In this document: in pieces, positions 11,878 through 22,860 of the stretch
Position numbering within the stretch: position 1 is the stretch's first letter
Layout of the letters: each line of letters opens with the position of its first letter
Assembly: GCA_022478985.1 (NCBI GenBank)
Contig: JAKSZP010013532.1
Location: 21,832-85,831 of the forward strand
DNA: 64,000 nt
Source of the DNA: Massospora cicadina
Lineage: Eukaryota; Entomophthoromycota; Entomophthoromycetes; Entomophthorales; Entomophthoraceae
Reading direction: 5' to 3'
Program-made: the position numbers and the translations under genes
The notes under the pieces: model-generated
Told to the model about the DNA's origin: nothing
The model's input: the letters and a program-made list of their open reading frames with translations, nothing else
Databases searched by the model: none

Positions 11878-12998
11878 TGTAAAAATTTATAGGTCTTGAT
11901 TATTATCGTCCAATAACCCCTATAAACTTATTACTTGCACAGATTCAGTTCTTATGCTATTCATCCGCGTTGTACTGTTGTTGATATAACCAGCTGATAA
12001 TAGTATGACAACTATTATCTGTAGTTGAACGGAATTCTTAGATCTCGGCCCAATGCTTGGCCAGTATTTCCACTCAATATACTTGAGATGTCTCAATATA
12101 GGAATTTGTTAACTCGTACTGTACAACCTGATCTTCTCTGAGATTCCCTGGTGACAGTTTCTCCAGTTTGATACTCTTTGGCAGCAATCCCCAATTTGTT
12201 TCCTCTTCTTCTCTGGATCTCCGCTCAGATCTTTACTCTTTTCCTTAAAGAGTCTCATAAATTAATGCACACAGCAATAATATCCCTGAGAAAGAATAGA
12301 ACAAATGAAAGCTGATAAAATTTACTACTTAAACTATATACTGGATAAAGACTTCTTTTTATTACAAGTAAATTCTATGGAATTTTTAGTGGGGATTCAG
12401 TAGTATAACCCTCAGTTGACACCCCTTCAACGAAATGACAGTGTTGCCATTGAATCACCCATCCTCATCTCAGCAGCAATGGTCTTCACCATCCTGGCTA
12501 GTATTCTGTCATTGGACATACTCAATACCTAAACAGAAAGAGTCAAAAATGTGTCCCTTAACGTTTTCCTCTCAATATAAGCAAACCAACTATATTTGGC
12601 TAGCGACCTGCTTAGGTAATAGGACTTGTTACCCATTAAGGCAGGTCACAAACTAACCGATTGATTCACTAGTTGCAAGCAGCATCACTCACCTTGCAAC
12701 TTACTACTTAAATTCCCAATCAGTTGGTGATAAAACCTGACTGATCCCAATCAGTACACCTGATAGTTAATCACTATCAGATGCCGCTATTTCGTCAGCA
12801 ACTCCACCCAACGAGATCTTAAGCATTTGTCCAGATTGATCACCAATGGATATGACCAAGAGAATATCCTAAAATCCCCCAAACATAGTTACTCTGAAAT
12901 CAGGATCAACCGATTTCCAATTCACCTCACATTAGAAATTATTCTCTAGCGATTCCTGGTAATTTAGCAGGCTGGGAATATGGGCAAAAATCCCAACA
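11878..12998 (+). repeat. LTR-3 left LTR
   Basis: It is a terminal direct repeat of about 1,121 bp starting TGTAAAAATTTATAGG. It aligns with 15927-16803 and then with 30099-30358 with scattered substitutions, mostly transitions. The divergence suggests an old insertion. Confidence 0.72.
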
Positions 12999-15926
12999 CA
13001 TCCCCCTCTTGCCTAGCTTTCCAGCGAGAAAAGGTCTGGGGTAGGAGAGCACCACTTTGGACACTTGGTCAAATACTTCATTTTTCAGGTGGAGTAAAAT
13101 CATCAATACTCAACGCTACTCAGGACAACCTTTGGCATGCGGCTCTATTCCTCTTCCTCCTCATTACCACCTACTCAGAGAGCAGTCCCCACAATCTACT
13201 GTCATGCTAAGCTGATCGATTTACATGTGACAATATTAGTCCCAGGATCCAGTTTTCCCCATCAGGGAAAATGACCCACTGTCATATTCAGAATTCTTGG
13301 TCCAGCATTCTCAATTTCCTGATTTTCTCCTTATCCTAGATAGGAGACTCTTGCCGTCAATGTTTATTTTGTGGCCCAATTAAGAATGCTTATTTATGTT
13401 CGCCCTTGTTATTTTTCTCTCATAACCTCTTGGCTCATGTCATTCTTAATTCTTCTCTGGAGAGCTTATTCCATTAATTTTGAGATTAATTTCTCCAAAG
13501 TAGGAGCTTAATGGATTGTAGAGTGCATAATGTCAACTTCCAAATAAGTCTAACATCCCCCACTCTCATCCAGCTCATATGTCAAATTCCAACTTATGGT
13601 ACCAACAGCTACTCAACAGTTTGTCTGATCAAGATCTTTGGCTCTTCCAGCAGATGAGTTGGGATGCATAATGGAACCTCATCTATGGTCCTTCCAGGAC
13701 TCATAAGCCTAATCTGGCGTCAGCGGCTAGTCCTTCCGTGAATTACCAGAAACAGTAACCCTCTGGAAATTAGGCTAGCGATCATTTCAAATGACTTGCG
13801 GCTAATTCTACCTCTGTCATTGATTCCAAAATTGGATTTTGAAACTCTCCTGGATTCAGCTCCGTTTGCAGATGCACCAAACATCATCGTGGATGCTCCT
13901 GAAATTATGCCCTTCACTCTTGATTGCTCCTTTCTTTCTGGGTCAGACCAGCTTCCTGAGTTCCTCTTCCAACTTGGACGATACTACAAGCCAGCTGTCT
14001 TAGCCACTGAACTCATCATTGGCAACAGCATTCATTTTGAACTCCCCTACTCAGAATTAAGGGCCCAATCACTGAGGCTTTATCCATAGTGCTGAATTCT
14101 TTCAGTCTTGAGAACATCCTAGATTGGGATATCACCACTTATGCTCTTCACTTTGCCAGCCAAGTTCTTCAAAGTTGGGCCATGAAGCTTCCAGCCTCCC
14201 CTGGCTTCCATCGCTCCTTCTTCAGCTTCCAAGAAGCTAATAGTCATCGCTTGCAGGATGCCATTCACTCATTGCATGACTATCTCATTTATGGTGCTTC
14301 CCATCAGTATCTTCTGCTGATGGCTTTAATAGGGGGCATGATTTGGCAACCCCCATCTAGTTCCCATATTTGCTGCCAGACCATTTGTCTGGTGTTCTTG
14401 ACAAAGCCCATTGGCAAGCGCTCAAGACTAATCTTCCAGCTCCAGTACCATATCAGGATTAAATGGTGTTATTTACGACTGCCTCTTCCTGTATTGCTGC
14501 TTCCCTCCCCACTATAGGGTATTGCGTTTGGCTTCTTCTGACATCTCAATTTCCCTTCCCCTAGTCGCTTTCTTGCAGGGATCTGCATCCGTTCAAAGAG
14601 CTTGGTTTTTTGTAGGTCTAGCCCTCACTAGCATCTTATTTTACATAGATTTCAACGGGCTATTCATTCCTGCTGCAATCCATCCTCCCTCCCCCAAGAG
14701 GCGGCATAGGTGAAATCATCCCTGAATCAAGGATAATCAATAAAAATAAAAAGTATACAAATATATTGGTTTTTTCTATGTGGTATATATATATTTCCAA
14801 TATTTTTTATCAATCTTTTATTTTTTACTCCTTTTTTTCCATGGGACTTGACCTTGTTTTAGTTCAGCGGTCCATCTTTCTTTATTTTCCCCCTTCATCC
14901 AAACTGGGTCCTAGGTAACTCTGACCTACCAGTTATCATAGTTCAAAACCTTATCCTCTTAAGATTTAAACATCCATTTGGTTCAGTGGTCCTCTTCTAG
15001 GACTTAAACAAAAATCTCAAGACATAACCATTTAATGGTTCAGAGGTCCGTTAGGAACATTGCAAATATTTTCTTTTAGGCTCAATAATTCTGATTAGTA
15101 TTGCCCTTCTTTACTATATGACCAGCAGCGCTGTTTCTTCACGTATAGGCCATTCTTGCCAACTCTGGCAGTACTATTAAATATTAGGCTTTTAATCTTG
15201 ACTGATTATCCGTCCAACAGGTCCTAATTTCATCTCATCTTTTGGCAACTGATGTTTTGAATCTTCATATCTCAACAGTTCACTTCAATTGTTAAGATCT
15301 GTTTTCTCCTGAAAACGATTTTTGGCATTCATTGCCATCTTTAATTACACATGTCGTTCTGGACTCATTAGCTTCATCCAATATCTCCTGAATCGATGAA
15401 CTTGTCTCCAGCAACTTCTGATCATTGGTTGAGTGTTATTGAGTTAAACGATTTTCACCACTATCTTAGATCAACTTTTTCCTGTTTTGCCTTCATATCT
15501 TCATTGATATAGCAATCCAATTCTCCTGATTGATTGCTTCCTATTTCATCCAATGCCTCATCTAAACACTCACTCCTCAGGACTACTTAAAGAGGACCCA
15601 ATTTCAACCTGAGTTGATCCTGTTGTTCCTCAGGAATTTTTAAAAGGACCCAATTTTAACCCAAGTTGGCCCTTCTGATACTCTTCATCTCAAGTAGATG
15701 ACCGGTGGAACAGGTTTCTTTGCAGCATTAGATAGTTCCATATCTAGGCTGCAAGTCCTTTTCTTAGGTAATGAGTATCTTCAATTTGCTTCACTTAGAG
15801 CTCCACTTCTGAGATGGGTGAACACCAATGAACGTGATCCACTTCATGTTCAGATTTAAGACATCTTCAGAGGACATTATGCTCTAAGTTCTTCTACCCA
15901 ACTACACCCCTGTTGTGATCACCAAT
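12999..15926 (+). other. LTR-3 internal region, no recognisable pol; unidentified coding-like frames
   Basis: Three + strand open stretches lie close together: 13796-14089 (97 codons), 14089-14517 (142 codons) and 14522-14713 (63 codons). They could be parts of one frameshifted protein of about 300 residues. I see no zinc knuckle, protease, RT or integrase motif, and do not recognise the protein; a structural (Gag-like) role is only a guess from position. From about 14714 to 15926 the sequence is AT-rich with no gene, including a TA-rich stretch near 14782 and several imperfect copies of a word containing TTCAGCGGTCC/TTCAGTGGTCC. Confidence 0.4.
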
Positions 15927-16803
15927 TGTAAAAAGTTAAAGGTCTTGATTATTATTGGCCAATAACCCCTATAAACTTATTACTTGCACAGGTTTGGTTC
16001 TTGTGAAATTTGTCCACGTTGTACTGTTGTTGATATAATTGACTGATAATAGTGACGACTATTATCTGTAATTGAATGGAATTCTTAAATCTTTGGTTCA
16101 AAGCTTAGTCAGTATTTCCACTCAAAATACTTGAGATGTCTCAATATAGGGATTTGTTCCCTCGTACTGTACAACCTGATCTTCTCTGAGATTCCCTGGT
16201 GACAGTTTCTCCAGTTTGATACTCTTTGGCAGCAATCCCCAATTTGTTTCCTCTTCTTCTCTATATCCCCACTCAGATCCTTACTATTTTCCTTAAAGAG
16301 TCTCCCAATTATTGCACACAGCAATGATATTCCTGAGAAAGAATAGATCAAATGAAAGCTGGTAAACTTTACTACTTAAACTATATACTGGCTAAAGACT
16401 TATTTTTATTATAAGTGAATTCTAGTGAAATTATAGTGAGGATTTGGTTATCTAACCCTCAGTTGACACCTATTTAATGAAACGGCAGCTGTTGCCATTG
16501 AATCACCCATCCTCGTCTTGGTAGCAATGGTCTTCCCCATCCTGGCTTTGATTCATTCATTGGACATCCTTGAGACCTAAATGGAAAGAGTAGAAACGTG
16601 TCCCTAACGTTTTCCTCTTGAGTCAAGTGAACCAACCATATTTGGCTAGCGACTCGCTTAGGTAATGGGACTTATTACCCATTAAGGAAGGTCACTCACC
16701 AGCTGATTGATTCACTAGTTGCAGGCAGCATCACTCGCTTTGCAACTTACTACTTACATTACCAATCAGTTGATGATAAAACCTGACTGATCCCAATTGG
16801 TAT
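15927..16803 (+). repeat. LTR-3 right LTR, first part
   Basis: It repeats 11878 to about 12757 and then stops abruptly at the 3' tail of HAL-like copy 1. The last bases (16787-16800) are the left target duplication of that insertion. The rest of this LTR is found about 13.3 kb away, at 30099. Confidence 0.75.
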
Positions 16804-16838
16804 ATTTATTTAGGGCAAGCCAACCAAGGGACAGACAT
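16801..16838 (-). terminator. HAL-like copy 1 3' tail shared with LINEs
   Basis: On the minus strand the tail reads TGTCTGTCCCTTGGTTGG, then CCCTAAATAAATA. It is the same layout as the ends of LINE-A, LINE-B, LINE-C and HAL-like copy 2. In target-primed elements the 3' end is what the RT recognises, and the AATAAA can serve as polyadenylation signal. Confidence 0.75.
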
Positions 16839-16988
16839 TACCAAAACTAAAATTATACTAAAAACTAACGTGACTACTTGGTTCAAACAAAACGCCACAA
16901 TGAGTGGATAGAGTGAAATGCTTCAAAAACTGACCAACCAGGTGGGCAGTAAAAACCGCTTATCCCTCCATGGCGGAAGGGGAGGGGG

Positions 16989-17618
16989 TGTCAGGAGCTG
17001 ATTTACTACTGACCTGGTTGGGGATAGCTATCCATGAGTTAGCATAACCAAGGGGTTTAGCCCAGTATGACAAGGACACTAGAGGTGTCCAGGTATAAGA
17101 AATGGTGGGTAAGCTGGTATGGGAGTTGCTTAAAGACATGGCTTTAAAAGGAGAAAATTGGAAGGGAGTTTATTGTAGGCTGGGGTGGTAGATTGGTAAT
17201 GATAACACTTTAGTAAATAAACTTGATAGTGTTTGCATTATAAGAATAATTTTATTGACCGCAAAGATTAACCAAATGAATGCCTTGGTTTTATATACCA
17301 TATAAATTTTTAGACTTACTTAAGTTTAATTGATTTTAAACATTGCATTATTCTTCTCTGGAGCTTATGGGATTGCAACTTGAATGTGATTTTGAAAGGC
17401 AGTGGGAATCGTCTCAATCTCATCATAAATTCGTTTTGGTGCGATTAATTGACTGAATACTATTGCAAATGAAGTGATTTAAACGATTAATAGAATATTT
17501 TCACTACAATCATCAATTTGATATGCAATTATTTGATCTAACTTCATCACATCATATTGATCTGACTGACAATATCTATAATCTCAGGATTTTACTAATG
17601 TCACGATTTACCCTGACA
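16989..17618 (-). repeat. Gypsy-1 3' LTR
   Basis: It is 630 bp, equal in length to the partner LTR, with scattered substitutions. It starts TGTCAGGAGCTG on the + strand and ends ACCCTGACA. Confidence 0.92.
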
Positions 17619-17666
17619 TCATCCCCCACCAAGGCTGAAGCTACCTGTGAGGCCTTCTTCTTCCAT

Positions 17667-17951
17667 TTATAATAGCTTGCCTGCATTCTTTAAGTTCTCC
17701 TCAGGCTCCCAAGTGCTCTCTTCTGCAGGATATCCAGCCCACTTAACCAGATATTGCACTTTACCATGGTGTGTTCTTCTCCCTTTGATAGCCTCCACCT
17801 CATACTCAGGACAGGGACCTTTAATCAGTGGTGGTGCTAGCTCTTTGACTTTCTGGTGTGGTAGAGAGATTCCTTCTTTTTTGTGCAAGAGGGAACGATG
17901 GAATACATTGTGAATTTTCCAACCTTCAGGCAATTCAAGACGGTAAGCCAC
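17667..17951 (-). pseudogene. Gypsy-1 GPY/F-to-chromodomain C-terminus
   Basis: This 94-codon frame starts with Y-R-L-E-L-P-E-G-W-K-I-H-x-V-F-H, typical of the region after the integrase core, and ends with a chromodomain: E-Y-E-V-E-A-I, then Q-Y-L-V-K-W-A-G-Y, then E-S-T-W-E-P-E-E-N-L. The three aromatic cage-type positions (Y, W, W) are present. Chromodomains steer integration to histone-marked chromatin. The style is close to fungal chromoviruses, which is the main organism clue in the window. Confidence 0.9.
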
Positions 17952-18126
17952 CTTTCCAATAACCTCTGTGACCTTTTATGGCCCTACGTGCTGATGGGCA
18001 AGTTTCTGACATGGTACATCCAAAGGAATATTTCGAGCATCCAGTTAAACTTGGCTACCTACTTCCAACACCTTACCAGGCACACGCTTCTTATCTGCAA
18101 AGTTTTTTAAGTATGTACTGCTCAGT

Positions 18127-18927
18127 TCAGATTAGCCAAGCAAAGTGCATGAGTTTGATGAATGTTCCGTAAAAATCCCTCCCAGGGGGGTTATCCGCTT
18201 CAACATATGGTAATGATTCCCAGTTCACATCATACCAATAGTTAGCTTTGAACGGTGACATTCCAGTTGAAGAGTGATCTAGAGTGTTATAACAGAACTG
18301 GGCCATAGGCAACAACTCAACCCAGTTGTCCTTCTCTGCATTAACATAGCATCTCAGTTACTGCTCCATCACCTGATTAACTCTCTCAGTCTGTCCATCA
18401 ATCTGCGGATGGTATGAAGTGGATAAACATCTCTTGATTCCAAGGTCTACAAGGAGCTGTTTCCAAAAATTTGATGTGAATTGAGGCCCTCTGTCTGAGA
18501 TCACCTCCTTGGGAGTATCATGATGCAGGAATACATTTATCAAAAACAGATGAGCTATTTCTTTAGCCGTGACATTGGTAGTAGTTGGGATAAAATAAGC
18601 CATTTTAGTAAATCTATCTACCACCACCAACACTGCATTGAATCCTTTGGAACGGGGTAGCTCTACTATAAAATCCATGGATATTGACTCCCATGGCTTT
18701 TATGCGATTGACAATGGCTGTAATTGTCCTTTAGGAAGTCCTCTACGAACCTTGGTGCGCCCACAGACCTCACAATCTGCCACATATTTTAAGACATCCC
18801 CTCTAAGACCAGGCCATCGGTAAGTTCTTTGAATCAGTTGGATCATTTTATTCTTCCCAGGGTGTCCTGCCATGCCTACATAATGGTGCTCGCGCATGAC
18901 ATCCAATCTTAAAGGTCCTTCTGGCAC
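18127..18927 (-). pseudogene. Gypsy-1 integrase
   Basis: The N-terminal zinc-binding H-H-C-C region is readable (H-x-G-M-A-G-H-P-G then C-E-V-C at about 18700-18900). The catalytic core has S-M-D-F-I-V-E-L-P, V-I-S-D-R-G-P-Q-F-T and Y-H-P-Q-I-D-G-Q-T-E-R-V-N, giving all three acidic residues of the D,D-35-E triad. One stop separates zinc region and core, and another follows the E block. It joins element DNA to the host genome. Confidence 0.9.
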
Positions 18928-19207
18928 ATAAAAACAACCTTTCCAGAATACTAACTGACCCTTTAACTAGTAACCCTTTTTGTACTACACACTGTCTAAG
19001 TTTTTAATGAGATCATTCTTCACATTCTGACAGAAAGCATCATCATTTTGAACATCCAAAATCTCATCTCCAAGGCCCACTAGCACAAGATGAGATAATA
19101 ATGCAGCGGGATCCTTGGTCTTCAGAAGCACCTGTGTATTAAACTTAATAATTTCACCCTCTTCAGGGATCATGTCAGGACGCCAGCTTAAGGAATCTGG
19201 AACCAAA

Positions 19208-20573
19208 TTAATTTTCCCAGGTTTGTAACCAATGTCTAAGTATAATCCACCAGAGTAAGTGCCATCGTGCCTGACGCTGGTTCAATTGCCGTGGGGTGAA
19301 AAAGTAAGTCAATTTTTTATGGTCTGTCAAAATTTTCACTGGGTACTTTGCTCCACACAGGTACTGGCGCCAGTGTTTGAGACATTGAACAACAGCCAAC
19401 ATTTTCTTGTCATAGATAGGATAGTTTCATTCCGCTGGGATGAATTTCTCGGAATAGTAGGCTACAGGATGCAGCCTACTACCATCCCCCTCCTGCAACA
19501 AAACCCCCCTAAGAGAGTATCCTGAAGCATCAGTCTAAACCACAAAGGGCTTTTCATCATTGGGCATTGCCAACACAGGTGCAGAAACAAAGGCAGCCTT
19601 CAAGTCAGAAAAAGATTTTTCCGCTGCCTGAGACCATTTATATGGAACACTTTCTGATGTAAGCCGTGTTAAGGGTAACGCAATAGAAGAAAAGACTTTG
19701 ATAAAATCCCTAAAAAAATTTTCCAAGCCTAAGAAACTACGAACATCCTTCCAGCTATTAGGTGTAGGCTAAGATGTGTTGGCATCCACTTTGCTAGGTG
19801 CCATGGTGAACCCATTCCTGCCCACAACATAACCAAGAAATTCAACTTCCTCCTGTGCAAACTCACATTTTGATAGCTTCACATGCAAGTTGTACCTTCC
19901 AAATTGTTCAAAGACCAAATTCAAGTGCAGTAAGTGTTCCTTCTGAGTCTTATTGTAGATCAAAATGTCATCAAGGTAGGCTACGCAGAAGTGGTCCAGA
20001 TAGCCACCCAGCACCGTATTAATCATTTGTTGAAATGTACTAGGTGCATTGCACAACCCAAATGGCATCACTAGATACTCAAATAGCCCAAATCGTGTCT
20101 TAAACGCTGTTTTCCACTCATCACCTTCTTTTATCCGTATCTGGTTGAATGCATCCCTCAAGTCAACTTTGGAAAAGATTCTAGCTCCAGATAATTGGTC
20201 ACTCAAGTGATCAGCATCAGGTAAGGGATACCAGTTCTTTACGGTTATATCATTGAGCTTCTGGTAGTTTATAAATGGCCGTAGTCCACCATCCTTCTTA
20301 CTAACAAACAACAAGGGTGATGAACAGGGAGAGAGAAACCCGTATGAACCCCTTCTCAAGCATTGTATCCAGATATTCTCTCAGGGCAATTTGTTCCCTC
20401 TTATTGCAACTATAAATAGGTCCATGGGTGGGCTGCTTCCCTTCTAGTAAATCAGTCGCGTGATCAAAGGGATCCATGAGCTGGTAGTTGCTTAGCCTCC
20501 TCCTCTCTAAAAGGTGAAGCCCATTTTGAGAGATACTCAGGGATCTTTCCTTTGCAAGGCTCCAATGGACCAA
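19208..20573 (-). pseudogene. Gypsy-1 reverse transcriptase and RNase H
   Basis: RT shows S-P-C-S-S-P, K-K-D-G, N-Y-Q-K-L-N, V-D-L-R-D-A-F-N-Q-I-R, M-P-F-G-L-C-N-A-P-S-T-F-Q and catalytic Y-L-D-D at 19967-19978, then F-L-G-Y-V-V. RNase H follows in other frames: K-P-F-V-V near 19535, a block with the H-W-R-Q-Y-L-C-G-A and T-D-H-K pattern at about 19208-19402. Stops and frame changes separate these pieces. In life the enzyme copies the element RNA into DNA and removes the RNA strand. Confidence 0.88.
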
Positions 20574-20717
20574 CCTGATTTACAGTTGCGGACATGTCCA
20601 AACCTTTATGCTCTTCTAACACACACTCAAGGAGCTTATCCTTTAGCTTAATTGTGATAGAGTTCCGTCCATAATTGTGCTGGAGTTCAACCTGTGTCCA
20701 CCAAGGATACCCAAGAA

Positions 20718-21059
20718 CTACAAAATGGTGTGAACTACGCAGGACCCAAACTCAACTTTCATTTTACTTACCCCAAACTTTAAGTCAATGTGACGTGCGC
20801 AGCGGTAAGCTAAAGACTGTTCATCATTTCCCAAGGTTACTTTCATCAAAGGGTTCTTTGCATGCAAGCCCAGCATTTTCACTGAATGCTCTGAGATGAA
20901 GTTTCGTGAGGCCCCACTGTCCAGCAAAGCCATAGTTTTCAAACACTTCTTTCCAACATGTAAGTTCACACTTAAAAATGGATAAGACTGAGTATCATTC
21001 TTTAATGAGGAATGATGGTCTGGGGGTTTCTCTTCTTGTAATTCCCTTGAATAAAGCAT
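20718..21059 (-). pseudogene. Gypsy-1 aspartic protease
   Basis: A 113-codon frame contains A-L-L-D-S-G-A-S-R-N-F-I-S at residues 45-57, with catalytic D-S-G at about 20910-20921. Ty3/gypsy proteases are dimers contributing one D-S/T-G each. It lies between Gag and RT with a small frame overlap to Gag, typical of frameshifted or processed polyproteins. Confidence 0.85.
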
Positions 21060-21851
21060 TCTTCTGGTCCGCCAACACTCACCATAAGAATCTGTGTGAT
21101 ATCAATAACTTTTCTTAATGGCAGCGTGTTGGGATGATGTCCGATTAATTCTGCTAAGCGGCTTCCTAACCCTGGTCTAAAGTAAAGTGCTCCCATTTCT
21201 TCATCTAACTCTGTCTTCTGAAAGATATCCAGGAACATCTTTATATATATATCAACAGTTTTCCCTTCTTGCTGAAAATTCATCAAGGCTATCCTTGAAT
21301 CTAATCTGGTGTTAGTGTGGGTTGCTGCTGATAACAATTGATTTTTTTCCCTCATATTTAGTGCGCACATTATCATTCTCTTCTAGGTTACTTATAAACC
21401 AACTCAGCGCATCACCAGTGAGTTGTGAACCCACTTCCATAATTTTCCATGCATCATCTGGATAGGTCTCAGGATAAGCTTTAAAATATGCCCCCAACAA
21501 CGTAAGACCTTCTTTCACTTCAGATAAAGATAATTTCTTTTGAAAGGGAACTTTAAGGTAAGTCATAGGTGTATGGTTGGCCACACTAACTGTCTGCACT
21601 TGACTGGGTCCTACTGCTCCTTTATAAGTTCTTTTATCTTTCTTTACTGGGGAAAACATCCGCACCAGCAATTGGTAACTTCCCATCAATAAGGCATATA
21701 TCAAAGCCCCCAACAATAAAAACGCGGTGGGGTATTTATTGAAAATTTTGTCGGTCAAATTGTCAGGAACTGGTGTACTACTGATCTGGTTGGGGGTAGC
21801 TAACCATGAGTTAGCATAAACAAGGGGTTTAGCCCAGTATGACAAGGACAC
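21002..21851 (-). pseudogene. Gypsy-1 Gag, frameshifted
   Basis: Two minus-strand frames (21312-21851 and 21002-21376) together cover a Gag-like protein of about 280 residues. The capsid part shows F-K-A-Y-P-E-T-Y-P-D-D-A-W-K followed by L-T-G-D-A-L-S-W-F, the usual gypsy capsid pattern. The N-terminal 70 residues are unusual: they start inside the LTR and contain a hydrophobic stretch (F-L-L-L-G-A-L-I-Y-A-L-L-M-G) long enough for a membrane segment. I could not see a CCHC knuckle. It would form the particle that packages element RNA. Confidence 0.7.
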
Positions 21852-22390
21852 TAGAGGTGTCCAAGTATAGAATGGTGGGTAAGCTGATATGGGAGTTGCT
21901 TAAAGACATGGCTTTAAAAGGAGAAAGTTGTAAAGGGAGTTTCTTGTAGGCTGGGGTGGTAGATCGGTAATGATAACACTTTAGTAAATAAACTTAATAG
22001 TGTTTGCATTATAAGAATAAAATATTGACCGCAAAGATTAACCAAAATGAATGCCTTGGTTTTATATACCATCCAACTTTTTGGACTTACCTAAGATTAA
22101 TTGATTTTAAACAAAGCACTATTCTTCTCTGGAGCTTATGGGATTGCAACTTGCATGTGATTTTAAAAGGAAGTGGGAATAGCCTCAGTCTCATTATAAA
22201 TTCGTTTTGGTGCGATTAATTGACTGAATACTATTGCAAATGAAGTGATTTAAACGATTAATAGAATATTTTCACTACAATCATCAATTTGATATGCAAT
22301 TATTTGATCTAACTTCATCACATCATATTGATCTGACTGACAATATCTATAATCTCAGGAATTCCACTAATATCAGGATTTACCCTGACA
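21761..22390 (-). repeat. Gypsy-1 5' LTR
   Basis: It is 630 bp, begins TGTCAGGAACTGG on the + strand and ends ACCCTGACA. It is the upstream LTR for the minus-strand element. The Gag frame appears to start inside it (ATG at 21851). Confidence 0.92.
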
Positions 22391-22395
22391 GGGGG

Positions 22396-22860
22396 GCCAG
22401 GGGGATTGTCTTCGGCGGCCTCTTTGGAAGCATCTTCTTCCTCCCATAGTAGAGTGCATGTCATGCCTGTCAGTAATGGCGTTGGGGCATCTGCGGTATG
22501 TGGTTCAATATCTCTAATAATTGGAATTTCATGGAAGTTGCCAGCTAGGTATATGGCACTGAGATATTTGGGTAAAGCTTTTTAAGCTATAATTTGGGCA
22601 TCTAGCAGTTGAACAAACTTGGCAATTTTGGTTCAAGTTACTTTTGCTTTTGGATTCCTTACTATAGTTGCCACATTCTGGATATCATAGTTTGCATTTT
22701 TGTAATACTTGTTCACCAATATTTTGCTTTTTGGAGTTAAGGTTGCAGTGATAACAAGAGGTGGAATTCCTCCTTTGAGTATTGCTACTAGTTTAGTAAC
22801 AGCTTTACGCAGGGGACAACAATCTTGTGTTGCAGCTGCTGCAACTGCAAACTGGTGATC
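22396..22860 (-). pseudogene. HAL-like copy 1 protein, C-terminal part
   Basis: This piece continues the HAL-like frame from the Gypsy-2 insertion point. D-H-Q-F-A-V-A-A aligns with D-H-Q-L-V-I-A-A of copy 2, and H-T-A-D-A-P-T with H-H-A-D-A-P-T. The acidic, Pro-rich end runs into the Gypsy-1 insertion point at 22391, and the last codons and stop (S-A-M-E-G-stop) lie at about 16960-16985 beyond Gypsy-1. At least two internal stops are present. This half has no counterpart that I could see in LINE-A. Confidence 0.65.

Larger units (their letters stand above)
16989..22390 (-). mobile_element. Gypsy-1: near-complete Ty3/gypsy chromovirus (5,402 bp)
   Basis: Two 630-bp LTRs (16989-17618 and 21761-22390) both span TGTCAGG...CCTGACA-type ends (one right-LTR end reads the same), and the outside bases give a 5-bp target duplication GGGGG (16984-16988 and 22391-22395). 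The minus-strand order is Gag, protease, RT, RNase H, integrase, chromodomain, the chromovirus layout. LTR divergence is visible but modest. It is inserted in the 3' part of HAL-like copy 1. Several frameshifts and stops make it inactive. Confidence 0.93.

Noticed and set aside
14770..14830. TA-rich stretch as a possible microsatellite or origin
   Set aside because: The TATATATATA run is too short and the surroundings are simply AT-rich.
12999..16800. A spliced host gene between the two LTR-3 repeats
   Set aside because: I looked for exon-intron joints linking the frames at 13796, 14089 and 14522, but frameshifts explain the changes more simply and the flanking direct repeats make it a transposon interior.
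22004..22219. 71-codon open stretch on the + strand inside the Gypsy-1 5' LTR
   Set aside because: It is antisense to the element, not matched by an open frame in the partner LTR, and has no motif.
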